From Lucifuga dentata (lineage: Eukaryota; Chordata; Actinopteri; Ophidiiformes; Bythitidae), in NCBI GenBank assembly GCA_014773175.1, contig VXCM01002817.1, positions 116,487-180,486 on the forward strand: a DNA stretch of 64,000 nucleotides, in the 5' to 3' direction. Both the position numbers and the translations under genes were made by a program. Below, piece by piece: positions 41,340 to 59,450 of this stretch (its first letter is position 1; every line of letters begins with the position of its first letter). A model generated the notes under the pieces. It was given only the letters and a program-made list of their open reading frames with translations, did no database searches and had not been told where the DNA came from.

Positions 41340-42165
41340 AATATTGTTTCATTGATTCCCCATGCAAAAACTGACTCAAAAATTAAAAATCAAACTGGGC
41401 TTTTTATGCAGAATTAAAGCATGTCTGTCTTTTTCCAACTGTAAAACTATTGTTCAGTCAACCTTCATATCTGTCCTTGACTATGGAGATATTTTGTATT
41501 GTCATGCTGCCCCATCAGCACTCCAGTTGTTAAACCCTGTGTATCACAGTGCTCTATGCTTTATTACAAATGTCACATTTCATACTCATCATTGTACTTT
41601 GTACCAAATGGTTGGATGGACCTCCTTACAGTCAAGAAGAAACATACACCTCATGTTATTTATCTATAAAGCTCTACTGTTGAAGCTTCAAAATTACCTC
41701 ACATCTCTTCTCACATTTAAAACTAGTAACTACAGCACACGATCTAGTAATTACTTATCCCTATATATCCTTTATGTACGCACTAATGTTGGTAGAACTG
41801 GTTTTAGGTACTATGCAACTTTTAAATAAAATGAACTGCAAACAACCCTCAAACTGGAGTCTTATACTTCAATTGATGATTTTAAAATTTTATTATCTGA
41901 TGGTTTTTATGATTTCTGTAATTGTTTTTCTTAAATTCCTTATTTATTGTATATTTTGTCCTTTCTGTTGTTAATTATGTTCTTGTAAATGTTTTTTTGT
42001 AATCAGGTCTCTCTTGCAAAAGAGATTCCAATCTCAATGAGACAGNGTTCTTGTAAATGTTTTTTTGTAATCAGGTCTCTCTTGCAAAAGAGATTCCAAT
42101 CTCAATGAGACAGACAACCTGATTAAATAAAGATTAAAAAAAAACAAAACAAAACAAAAAAAAAA
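41340..42165 (+). mobile_element. 5'-truncated LINE (non-LTR retrotransposon) 3' end
   Basis: The frame at 41362-41829 encodes the conserved C-terminal part of a fish non-LTR reverse transcriptase, with FLCRIKACLSFSNCK, SVLDYGDILYCHAA, VYHSALCFIT, THHCTLYQMVGW and LQNYLTSLLTFKTSN blocks. After a frameshift near 41830 the tail continues NELQTTLKLESYTSIDDFK. The 3' end has AAGAGATTCCAATCTCAATG and a GATTAAATAAAGATTAAAAA tail, as in jockey/L2-type fish LINEs. The RT catalytic core is absent, so the element is dead. An N-linked duplication (41979-42113, N at 42046) sits in its 3' UTR. Clade not resolved. Confidence 0.8.
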
Positions 42166-44347
42166 CCCAATTCCTTCATAGCAGAATTTACATCTTGTTT
42201 CTGGATGTGCACACACACACACACTGATTGCAGACACTTAATATTCTGCAGTCTCTCAAAACCAGAAATGACAGTAATCACACATCCAACCACGGGAGAC
42301 AAAGATTTGAATGTACTTCCCACATATATGAACACAGTCATCTGCCATCGAGTTAAGAACAGAAGTGAAGCTCAGATCTTCCACATGCCTGTTGCTGAGG
42401 GGAAATCAGCCCTGACGATAGCTGCTATCTGTTGGCTACTCTGTTAGCCTTCTTCTACACCATCATCGGTTCTATCAGATCCATTTCAACATGTCTCTAC
42501 TAACTGGTCGTTATGGTTTTGGGGTTCTCTTAGTTTGAGATGATAACGTTGAACGTTTTCTTGGTGATGAATGAAGACTTGGATGATCTTATCTGGAGCG
42601 ATCATAGCACAATTTGCACTGCTGACAAGAAATTAGAGAAAAACCTCTAAAACAAGACAACCGGCACAAACACACACAGACAACTTTAGTCTGTCCTTTC
42701 ATAGACAATAAATACCTTTGGAAAATTCCTAACTTATCTTGCAGGCATGTGTATGTAAAATGAAGATAGAGCCTGAAATTCCATTCCAGTCCAAAGAATG
42801 CAGCCGTAAAGGACAGTGGCGTCGCATTAGAGGGTGATCAAAGTTAAAAGGCATTTGTAGTCAGAAAGGATGCCTCCCTGGTGGATAGGCCTATCAGCCA
42901 GTCCAGAGAAACATTACCAAAAACTGACATAAACAGCAGATACACAGCCTGCAATGGGAATGTGCTGCATTTGTGGATCCCAGTTTTTATTGACATAACC
43001 ACAGACTGACCGGGGGGAACTGTAATTGTGCCACGGACCCCCCGACGCAGAGCCGTGCAGATCACCATGATGGACTGTGTAAATGAGGCTGTGGTGGAGC
43101 AGGCCCTCACCAATCACCTCATTCATAAGGTCGCTATCTGACTCCTGTACTGAGAGACGAGAATTACTCCATGTGCTAAACCATCTCGTTGGGTTTTTCT
43201 CAAGGGTGAAAGATTGGGGTTATGGCAGACGGTGCACACAGAGTTTATGGTTGGGGAAAATACACTAAGTATAAAAGTGATTGAAAGGCTTTGTTGTATG
43301 ATGATTTTTAGCTAGAGGATAAGGTCAAGAGAGGAAAATCTTATACTCAACTGACTTTGCCTTACTTTTGAGTATATATATATGAACATTTTAAAGCAAA
43401 TTTGCTATATTCCATCATCATGTTACATGATATTATGCAGTCTAATTGTTTTGTCGCAGTTTATAGAGATTATCCAATTAGATTTTGTAGCATCATACTA
43501 GATACAATTGGACATGAACGCAGAACTTCTCTAGAACATCAGGACATTTTTCTAGAGACGTTCAGTTCTAGAAAATTCTTGACCAGTTTGTACTGGAAAC
43601 AGTTTGAAATAATCTCATTGGACTGACAGATTTTGTTTCACGTGTTTTTAAAAAAATAAGACATTTAGTGTTTAATAACAGACAAAACTGCAAAGACTTA
43701 ATTTTTTGCAATGTGAAAATGCTGATCCAGTACAGTAATACTGTATAGAAATGTCATCTAGAAAAGTACATTTGTCACTGACCAGTAAAAAACATGTATC
43801 TCCAAATGTGTTCAGCTTTATGTTTTCACTTTCACTTTCACTTTGCATGCTACTTTATAGGTTGAGGAAATTTTCATACCCTTTAAAAACCTGTTCTATT
43901 ATCTCAAAAACACATTTGTCACCAAGCTTAAAATAGTACTATTTTTTCTTAGTTTCTGAAAGTTCGAACATTGGAGAAACATGATTTTCATCAAACTATA
44001 ATATGAGTTAAAATATTAGCTTCTTTAGCATTATTGGATAAGATAGCATCTAGTGATAAGAAATTCTCTCATGTTACATATTTGAACGTGCTTGATCGAT
44101 GCTCGCCTCGTCTTTGGCTATACGGAACTTGTACCTTCAATATACAACATGTACTACTTAACTCCAGTACAACTTTACAATATTTGTTTAAAACACACAA
44201 GAAGAGGAATGGGAAGTGTTTGAAGAGAAGTGCAGTTTTATGCCATTCCCTTTTTCCAACATCTATAGAGAAACAAACATTAAAACGTGTGGCACACAGT
44301 TTGAAAATCATCAACCTTGCTTTTACTGAATTTTTTTCCAGGTGAAA
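42166..44347. other. Intergenic, upstream of the ssuh2-like locus
   Basis: 42840-43130 is GC-richer and non-repetitive, with two overlapping minus-strand frames but no recognised domain. The rest is AT-rich. The TTTTTTTCCAG before 44342 is a good acceptor, so an upstream non-coding exon may exist but was not found. Confidence 0.5.
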
Positions 44348-45099
44348 ATGGACCCTCCATCACAAGAAAGGTGAGTGTGTCACCTGTAACAATTCATAAT
44401 ATGCAGTGGTGCTGTGGATATTGTTTAAATGTTAATGTCACTTGGAACATTCATTTTATTTTGTTGTCGAAGGGTAGTATGAATTAACTAAACTGATTGA
44501 ACTATTTTCATATTTTTGTCACATATCACATTATGTTTTTTCATGTATTTTTGACAGATATATTACAGATTTTACTTGACACCTTTTTTTTCTATTTTTG
44601 TTTGTAGCTGCTGAACACTCCTTTTTGTTTAATATTCATGTGTTTGTAGTGCTCGTCCATCCACAGTATATGACAGCATACCATATGAGGAGATGGTGAC
44701 AGAGGGGGAAGGTGCAGTAAACTCCCCAAAATCTAGTGATACAGGGTTCCAATACAGCTGTTAAGAATGACATTTTTATTGTTAAACAATATATCTATAT
44801 ATGAAAATGCATATTACAATGTCTCCTTGTTAAAGACATTTACTTTAACAATCATGTTGCAGACGGACTCCTTCACCCTCCCACATCATCTGACCAGCAG
44901 CCCCAACCTGAAATCTAACCAGCATGTCCAAACTGGGAGTAAGGATATTTTTTTTCATTGAGAGGGTGCATTGCCTTTGAAAAAATTTGGACTCATATTA
45001 AAAAANAAAAAAAAAAAAAAAAAAAAAAAAAAAGCATGATTGTGTGATGTTAAGAAATCATTTTTAAAAATCCATGGATCTGTTCCCGGATTCAGGCCG

Positions 45100-45220
45100 G
45101 TACTAAAATTTGACAAGTTTTTTCTGGACCAAGTCCCACCCTTCTATCAAGTTTTGTCAGATGGGCACAAAACTTTTTGAGTTAATGCAGCAACAAACAA
45201 ATAGATGTGGGTGAAAATTA
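45100..45220 (+). repeat. Dispersed fish repeat fragment in ssuh2-like intron
   Basis: CCACCCTTCTATCAAGTTTTGTCA and ACAAAACTTTTTGAGTTA-like blocks match the family at 31600-31845. A related minus-orientation piece lies at 47680-47830. Confidence 0.45.
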
Positions 45221-45854
45221 AGCTATATAATCCTTTCAGTGGGTGAAATATTCAAACCCAATATGACGTGCGTGCCGTGCATGGCTGCATCTCTACATAA
45301 AATGGAAATATGCTAGCTGTCTTGTGCATTATTTTCACATATTACATTATCTTTTTACCGTGTACCTTGATTTCTTGACATATTCTGTATATAACTCACT
45401 GTACTTTCTGCAGGGTTCCGTCTCTCAGCAGAGACGCAGCTAAGCAGGCCTTTGTGAAGTATGCATCAGACAAACGCTGCTTCAGTACAAAGCCAGCACA
45501 GGAAGGTGTGACCACTGATATAGAGGCTTTTGATACATACAGGGTAAGACACAGAATGACATATGTGATGTCATTATTGATAATGCAAAAAATTTGCCCT
45601 GGATATAGGCAGCATGTAATGCTAAATATTGGAACAAGAAATTGGAAAATCAAGCATTTCAGAAGCTAAAAAGTAATGTAATTTGTTGTAATTAAACTTT
45701 ATGGATGTGTAATTTGTATCCCTCTTTAGTATACCTTGGAAACGTTTACTGAGGCGCAATCAACAAAACCGTACTTTGGTATTTTTCAGAGGAAATAGTG
45801 TACATGGAGAGAGGATTCTTTAGTACTTCAGGCCACCTAAACCAGAGTTACTCA

Positions 45855-45896
45855 AACTTTTTTTTTTTTTTTTTTTNTTTTTTTTTTTTTTTTTTT
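45855..45896. repeat. T homopolymer broken by N
   Basis: Long T run with one N at 45877, in an intron of the ssuh2-like locus. Confidence 0.95.
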
Positions 45897-47152
45897 AATT
45901 AAAGGTCCATATATGGTATTTAGAGGGTGAGAGGTCTGGAACAATGCCAACACACTGAAATAATTAGTAGAAACTGTCCATAACATAAAAACTTCATACA
46001 TTCAACAACTCGTCATATAACTTTTTAACTACTTCATCTAAACCCTCTTTTACAACTTCTGCATCAGAGAAAGTCTGCGTCACAGACTTGCCAATGTCCG
46101 CGCTAATGCCAGTTGCAAGATGTTTTCAAAGTTAGCTCAAGATTAAAGGCAATGCATTTATATCTACATATGAAGTATGACTGTATGATGTGTTTATTTC
46201 GGGTCAGGACATTGATACCAGTGGCCAGACCCCACCCAGACCCTGGGAGATTTCTATCAGTGTCCCAGCCCTTTTTGAGGATAGGGACACACATCACTGA
46301 GGTTCCACACACAGCGTCTGTGAAGGTATTTTAAAGCCCACAGTGGCCAACCTGAACATTTGTTATAACAGTTATTAAATTAATTGAAAAGTCAACATCG
46401 ACTATACTCAGTTTGAATCAAATTTGCTGAACTGAATTTTCCAAATATATTAAGTGATATCCCTTCCAATTCCTAATTTCCATTCATTTGTAGTATTTTT
46501 TAACCATCTGAAGCCATCTCAATCGTAACTCATACTCTAATTTTTATATACTCATGGCTCATAGCATGTAGAAATACTGTAAGTGGACTGCAGCAAATGG
46601 AGATTCTGACCTTATAAAGACCACACAGATAAAACAAATGATTAGTAACAATCAAGTTTGTGTGTTAAATCTTGTATTAAACCAAAAATGCAGAACTATG
46701 TCTGCAGATCTTCAACTAAGTGATACTAGTAGACAAAAATCCCTTAAAACAAACCTCAACATGCAATGATAAATTATACACACACTAATATAAAGCTGCT
46801 TAATACCTCAAATACCCCTTTAAACTGTAAAACTAGGAGATATGTTGCTCAAATTAACCTTAAAAAATATTATTAAAACTTTTAATTAGGAACATAAAAG
46901 CAGACTGAGGATCCTGAGCAACATCTAAAGCTTTACTTTAATCTGTTAGAAGTCAAATTATTTGTTTTAACTCTTAAAGGTACTTATTTCATGTCCATTC
47001 CATGTTAAGTTTGATATTAAGCATTAAAGGGACTTTATGCTATAAAATTAAGGGGTCTATTTTTAATGAATTACAAAAAAAAAGGCTTCAGACTCCATGG
47101 AGGTCAAATTTTTGTTATTTAATTGTCTTTAACAGTTTCATTTTATTAACAG

Positions 47153-47588
47153 GACTGCATTCGCTGTGATGCGACTGGAAGAACTGACTGCATTGCCTGT
47201 AATGGGAGCCGGTAGAGTAAGTGACTATCCCAGGTTTTGGCAGGTGAAGTGTGCACGCACACGCACGCACACACACACATCAAATTCATATTTTCTTTGT
47301 TATCACATCTCTTTTTAGGCAATGTGTCACGGATGTGGTGGGGTTGGTTTTGTCGTCACCTCTGGAAACAGGCAGAGCTGCATACTCTGAGGCAGACTGC
47401 GCAAGACAAAGCAAGTTTTCTTATTGTGTCGTGTTTGTGAATATGGTTATACAAAAATAAGCTAAACATAACCTGTTAATTGTATTTCATTACAGGTGTT
47501 TGTGTTGCTCAGGCTTAGGCTGGACCAAGTGTTATACCTGCATGGACCAGCAAAAGGTCATAGTCTCTATCAACCTCATCGTGAAATG
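47153..47588 (+). pseudogene. ssuh2: ssuh2-like exons 7-9: CxxC repeat region
   Basis: These exons carry successive CxxC units: CIRC, CIAC, CHGC, CLCC and CYTC, as in the DnaJ-like cysteine-rich part of SSUH2, which may bind zinc (family-level inference). Exon 7 has 64 bases where 63 would keep the phase. The surplus base is probably one C near 47209-47210 and creates TAG at 47213. Exon 8 contains an in-frame TGA at 47388-47390. Its only phase-compatible end that I see is a GC donor, AAA|GCAAGT at 47410. Confidence 0.65.
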
Positions 47589-47679
47589 GTCAGTGTGTCA
47601 TATTGTCAGATTCATATTTTAAAAATGTTTAAAGCTGTATTGTCTTTTCTTATTTCATGATGTGTCAGATGTTTATGAT

Positions 47680-47830
47680 CAAATGTAATTTGACTGTGAG
47701 CACGATTGCTCAAAAAGTTATGAACAAATTTTGACAAAACTTGGTGGAAGGGTGGGGCATGATCCAGGGAAGCACCCATTACATTTTGGTGCTGATCTGG
47801 ATCAAAAGGCAAAGGCAGATACAGGAATTT
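47680..47830 (-). repeat. Dispersed fish repeat fragment in ssuh2-like intron, minus orientation
   Basis: AAAACTTGGTGGAAGGGTGG and TTTTGGTGCTGATCTGGATC in the order of the same family, opposite in orientation to the piece at 45100-45220. Confidence 0.5.
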
Positions 47831-48267
47831 TAATCATAATCATTTCATAACATTTGGAGACTAGGTGAGTTTCGATATTTTAAAAGTAATATACCAATCT
47901 TAATGGAAAATCAAGCCTATTTATTCCATGATAGACTATCAATAGATGCAATTTGGTCTGGATCTGGATAAATTCTTACTGTTTCTTATGAAAAATAAAG
48001 TAATTAAATCCTTTTATACTTATAATTTTTTCAAGACAAATTCTGTCCTTGTTCAGCCTTGGCAGATGCACTCTAACAGTGACCTTGTAGTTTGACATGT
48101 GAAATGAATTTGACAGTAGTTGGATGTAACAGCAGGTAATATGTTAAAATAGAGGCTCATGTTGATGCAAAGGGCACACTAGGAGACATACAAAAAATAT
48201 GTGCATCTGTGACGTAGATACAGTTATGTATTTATGTATTTTGTATTTCTCATGCGTACCTCTGCAG

Positions 48268-48801
48268 GACCAACCACGCAGAAAAATACACAAGTGAACA
48301 GTCCAGCTGCTTAAAAATGGTCAAACTGGACAAAGTTCCTGGACAGGAGCTGTTTACTGACACTAAAAACATGGTAAAAGCACAAAGATGCCAGGAAAAC
48401 ACGTGTACAACAACAACAAAAAATCAGTCAGCTGATGACATGTTAACCTCTCTTCATGTGTGATTCAGGTTCAGCCAATCAGAAGCTTACCAGACCCTAC
48501 AGTGGTGGAAGCCTCAGAAAAGCTGGTGAGAGAGCACCAAGCCAAATACTCCCAAAGCGCACACATTCTGCAACAGGTACAGGGAGCTTTTTTCACAAGC
48601 TGTATTTCTAATATACATTATAGAATCCATTATGCCCTCTCCTTCTCTTTCTCTCTGCCCAGCGTCAAACCGTAGAGCTGCTCCCTGTTGCTAAGGTGAC
48701 CTACCAATGGAAGGAAAAGTCACGTGTTCTTTGTGTATGGGAGAGACTCCAAAGTCAGTGCTGTGAATTATCCTGCTGCCTGCTGCTGCACACTCATGTA
48801 A
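48268..48801 (+). pseudogene. ssuh2: ssuh2-like exons 10-12: C-terminal domain
   Basis: Exons 10 and 11 read cleanly (TNHAEKYTSEQSS..., then VQPIRSLPDPTVVEASEKL...ILQQ) and join in phase. Exon 12 begins RQTVELLPVAKVTYQWKE, then the conserved sequence continues only in another frame (SHVFFVYGRDSKVSAVNYPA), ending with TAA at 48799-48801. One surplus base or two missing bases in the GAAAAGT tract (48714-48720) explains this. Without the shift, the frame reads unrelated sequence. Confidence 0.75.
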
Positions 48802-48975
48802 TCAGCTGCTGTGTCATCTCAGCAGCATTTAGACAGGCATTAACCTGGACTTTTTCATAATGACATCAGGTTTGGAGGACATTGAGAAAGTTTGTTGGTC
48901 TGTAACCCATGTGATTGTTTGTTTTAGTAATATATTGTGTAAATATTAATTAATTAGACTATTAAGACAAGATAA

Positions 48976-49009
<34 letters not shown>

Positions 49010-49010
49010 A
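48976..49010. repeat. CTAT tetranucleotide microsatellite
   Basis: About eight tandem units just downstream of the ssuh2-like locus. Confidence 0.95.
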
Positions 49011-49039
49011 AGTAATTTAGAAATGTCACTTTAATATTG

Positions 49040-49170
49040 TTTCTTTTCCAAGTCAAATCAAGTCAAGTCAGGTTTGTTTATATAGCCCATAATCACGTAC
49101 AAAGTCTCAAGGGGCTTATAGGAACACACATCAACCCATGACAACAAGGAAAAACTCCCTTAAAAAAAAA
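49040..49170 (+). repeat. Dispersed teleost repeat (TTTATATAGCCC type)
   Basis: AAGTCAAGTCAGGTTTGTTTA, then TATAGCCCATAATCACGTAC, TCTCAAGGGGCTTATA and AAGGAAAAACTCCCTT in the usual order of a repeat frequent in fish genomes. Confidence 0.55.
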
Positions 49171-49757
49171 AAAAAAAACTGTAAGGGAAACAAAATTAAA
49201 GAAACCATAGGAGCCATGGGTGGGGAAGCAGATGAATTAAAAAGACAAAAACAATGATACATTAAAGGAGGATATAAAACACCAAATAAGATAGCCATGT
49301 AAAATATAAAACAATGTAAATACAAAAAACAGAATAAAATGGCACAAAAAAGAGAAGGAAACAGAGCAAAAGACAGACAAACTATGAAAAGGAAAATCAA
49401 GAAAAGCATATAAATATATATTTTTTAAAACAGAATGAAATGACACACAAAATTAAACCCTAGAAATATAAAAACCATGATAACAAACTAAATTATGGGT
49501 TTTTTTTTTAAACTGATTGCTAAAATATGATATCACAGCCTGTTTCTGAGGTGTGTGAGTTTATGTTGGTAAAGCTGATGGTTCTCCACTTATGATCTCA
49601 CTGATGAAGATAAGGAGGTTAATTCATCTCAGTAACAGCCGCAAACTGCTGAGATCAGATTAACCTGTTCTGTGAGAAATGTTCAGCTTATGCGAAGTTA
49701 TTTACATGATCCTATTCAAATGTTCTGCAGGCCCAAGTTTTTCTATTTCTATGTTAC

Positions 49758-49788
<31 letters not shown>

Positions 49789-50622
49789 CTGCGATGTGTT
49801 TGGAAATGAGGTCATCAAGTTAAAGTATAAATTTTATGAAATCTCACCCAATAATAAAGTTTCCTAGGGAAATGTTGTTTGTTCAGTGATTCCGCTCTGA
49901 TTTGAGTTGAAATACAATAACAGGTGATAATTTATAGGTTATCTATAATTTCACTGATTTGTAATATTGTTTAATAGCAGTCTTAACATTAAAACCGCAT
50001 CGATCTTCATTATGATTTCCTATATCATGAAATGTTTGAAATCACGAGTAAAGAAACACCTCGTGTGTGATTCAGCTGAAGCCGTTTCACAAATCGGCAT
50101 CAAGTGTTTGGCCATTAAAGGCGAATGGGGGCAGACAGACAGGCGACTCCACGCATCCTCCACGGAGATCCACAGACGGAGAAAACTAACGGGAGGATTA
50201 ATTACTGGACAAAAGGCTTTTGCAGTGTCAGTCTTAATGTTATTAGTCAGGTGAAAACTTTCAGTCTGTCGTCTTCAAAAGAGGAATCGAGGGAAATCCG
50301 ACTCTCAAAAACATAACTGTTTTAACTATTTTGATTTTTTTTTTTATGAAAACCTTGGAGGTATTAATCGAAACGATGTTGGGTTAAAAATACAAAACAA
50401 ACGAATCAGCACACATAACTTACAGTTTGTATCTACAATTAAAAACCATGATTTTTAAAAATAAGTAAAATTGATTTATCTGTTTTTCCAAATAACTCAA
50501 GAATAAAACGTTTCACTGCGTAATATAAATAGCCTACAGTTTCATTCTTATCTGACAAATACGACAAAGCGATCATTTCCTTGAGTAAGCACATTTTGCT
50601 TACTCAGTTTTACATTTACACA

Positions 50623-50661
<39 letters not shown>

Positions 50662-51719
50662 TTTCATTTAAGTCTCCTGCAAGATAAACGCACCAGGACT
50701 TAAAATATTTTAAGGCTTGTTTATTTGCTGCTTCTTTGAAATTTTCCTAGAATTTTTTGAAAAGACGTCATATTTTCACATCAGGAAGGAGATAATAAAT
50801 TTTTATCAGTACATAATAATTGTTTCTCCACATGGACCCCTGTGTTTTACACTTTATTTTATTTTATTCAGAGCGTATAAATATTTTATCCATCAATATA
50901 ATCATATCTTTATATCTCAACGCTGCCAGTTTATTTTCATTGGCTCCTGTGAGCCGCAGCAGCCAATGAGGTTTTCTTGTAATCATTGTTATATCACCAA
51001 GTTATTGGTTGTATTTCTTATCGGATTGCTGCTTTTACAGAGAACTCGTTCAGATTTATCTTCTCATAAAAGCGTTTAGGCCCTGCAGAACTTTCTCTTT
51101 CCAGTATTTTACTGCAAAGTGTGTTTTAGTTTCAGTTAATAGCTCCTTTTATGAACCTTTGACAGAATCTATCAAATTAATGAGTTAGTGGTTTATTTGT
51201 TTTAGTCTCATAAATACAATAAAATCACTGCTGATTATGCTGTTAGAAATTGGATTTAATTTAATATTCAAGGGGCTCATTTTTTAACTTTCAAACTGGA
51301 TTTATTTAATAATAGCACATTCAACGATGATGATCATCATAAGGCAACAAAAGGTAAAACAAGCCTTTAAATTTTAATTCAGATCTCTGTAAACTTCCAT
51401 CATTTTGATAATGGCTGAATCTATACTAATATATATATATGTAAATCATCCCTAAATGTGAGTAATTTGGTTTAAAACTGGTAGTGAGCCTGAGCTGAAG
51501 TAAACTTTAGTGGGTTTAATGCCTGGATTTAAATGTGCATGGCTTCCTTCTTTCTATTGGAATATGGTCTCTAATCCGCTCTCAAGCAAAAGGTACATTA
51601 CAGGTGTCATTAAAATCACCCTTGCAGCCCCCAGTTTTGGCCCTCACCTCCCCTCTCCGGCACCCAGAGGCCCTCCTCTCCTCCCTCCCGCCCTCCTCCT
51701 CATACCTAGGGCCTACCTC
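49171..51719. other. Intergenic between the ssuh2-like locus and gata5
   Basis: About 2.5 kb. It includes A/T homopolymers (49759-49784, 50629-50659) and a more complex stretch at 50040-50260 that could be regulatory. No gene supported; open frames here lack recognisable domains. Confidence 0.55.
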
Positions 51720-52069
51720 GGAGCAGCGGACTGGGTCACGTGTTTCTCTCCCGTACAAATTTTCCAGTAGGGGAGCGCATAGGAGCACTCTCATATCAGC
51801 AATTATCTGCGACAGCAACTATCTCCAGATATACCGGCTGGAAGAGGAAAAACAGCTTTCATCCAGGACCCAAAAGGAGCTCGGTTTCATTTATCTCCAA
51901 TCGATGCGTGCAACTTTTACGCACTAAACAGAGTTGGAAATATTTGGAGATCTCCGCTCCGTTCTCTCTTCGGTCTGAGCGGAGCGACAAAGTTTGCGCA
52001 CTGCGCTCCTCTTTGAGTTTAGTAAGGCTAAAGGACCGGACTGCTTTATCACCCGACCGTCCTTATCTG
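51720..52069 (+). promoter_or_regulatory. gata5: Probable gata5 promoter and non-coding first exon
   Basis: GC-rich block directly upstream of gata5. It ends in a CTG|GTGAGA donor at 52069/52070, which pairs with the TTTCATAG acceptor before 52714. This suggests a non-coding first exon spliced to a short 5' UTR (52714-52861) ahead of the ATG. The block contains a CACGTG E-box (51737-51742) and WGATAR motifs at 51803-51808, 51819-51824, 51891-51896 and 52063-52068, plus one at 52073-52078 just inside the intron. I see no clear TATA box, so the transcription start is not fixed. Open frames here are judged non-coding. Confidence 0.55.
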
Positions 52070-52713
52070 GTGAGATAATAACACTGAGAGCCCTTGGAAT
52101 GAAATTGTGTTCCTCCTATAAGCAGCAAGCGCTATTATCAAGCTTTTATGCGATTTGAGTTGCTATTGATAGAAAATATATATGGTAGATATGGAGCAAG
52201 GCTTGCTATCTATTCTGTTGTTTGATTTAGTTTCCGTTATAGTTATGACTGAATGAGCCAGTGCATTGCAGCAGGATATGTGGGGTCGCTGATAGTTTTC
52301 TCTATCTACATGGACAGATATCACTGATCGTTAATGTCATTTTAATCCATTTAATGTCAATCAGAATGATACAGGTGAAGTATGACTCATTATGCTGGTC
52401 GATTGTTCAGCTTCTCTTCGCTGTCTAGCTCTTCTATTTTGTGTTACTGGGGAAAATGAGAGTAAATAACTTTCAGTTGTATTTATGGATGTTTAAATAT
52501 GAAAATTAAATATATGAAAATTCAGACCGCTCAATTTAGTTTTATTTTTTATTTTTTTAAATGCAACCTGTTCTGGAGTCAGGCTTACAGGTGATAATTC
52601 CGCCCGCGGTTTCACTCTTTCTTTCTGTTTCCACATTTGCATCGAATTATATTGGTAATATTTCTTGATTATTATTATTATTATTATTGACTATTGTTTC
52701 TTTTCTTTCATAG

Positions 52714-52861
52714 GATAAGAAACTCCACAAGATTTTTGTACAATCGTCAGTTTCATTCAGGTGCGGACATCATCATCATCACCACAGGACTAAGACATCC
52801 TCAGAGAATATCCAACACCTTATCCAGTATTTTATAATCGGGACATAAATCGCTTTTTAAA
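52714..52861 (+). other. gata5: gata5 5' UTR portion of the first coding exon
   Basis: Follows a pyrimidine-rich acceptor ending at 52713 and runs to the ATG at 52862. It carries no competing long open frame. Confidence 0.6.

Positions 52862-59450
<6,589 letters not shown>

Larger units (their letters stand above)
44348..48801 (+). pseudogene. ssuh2: ssuh2-like (Ssu-2 homologue) locus, apparently degenerate
   Basis: About twelve short exons match the SSUH2 family, which carries a central DnaJ-type CxxCxG cysteine-repeat region and is poorly understood biochemically. Exons seen: 44348-44370, 44650-44711, 44863-44938, 45414-45543, 45730-45778, 46208-46325, 47153-47216, 47319-47410, 47496-47588, 48268-48373, 48469-48576 and 48663-48801. 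Recognisable blocks are VYDSIPYEEMV, VPSLSRDAAKQAF, PPRPWEI, DCIRCDATGRTDC, RQTVELLPVAKVTY and, in a shifted frame, the terminal YPAACCCTLM. Lesions are a TAA at 44916, a phase mismatch between exons 5 and 6, one surplus base in each of exons 6 and 7, a TGA at 47388 and a frameshift at about 48717. Exons 9-11 are intact. The nearby gata5 frame is clean outside its N-linked duplication, which argues for decay rather than general sequencing error, but does not prove it. Confidence 0.75.

Noticed and set aside
1..44300. miR-1 / miR-133 cluster, expected in the gata5 region of vertebrates
   Set aside because: I looked by eye for the mature sequences on both strands and did not find them. TTTCTTACATTCCATTTATA near 37563 resembles the miR-1 complement but lies in the dispersed repeat and lacks a hairpin partner. 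A computed search would settle it.
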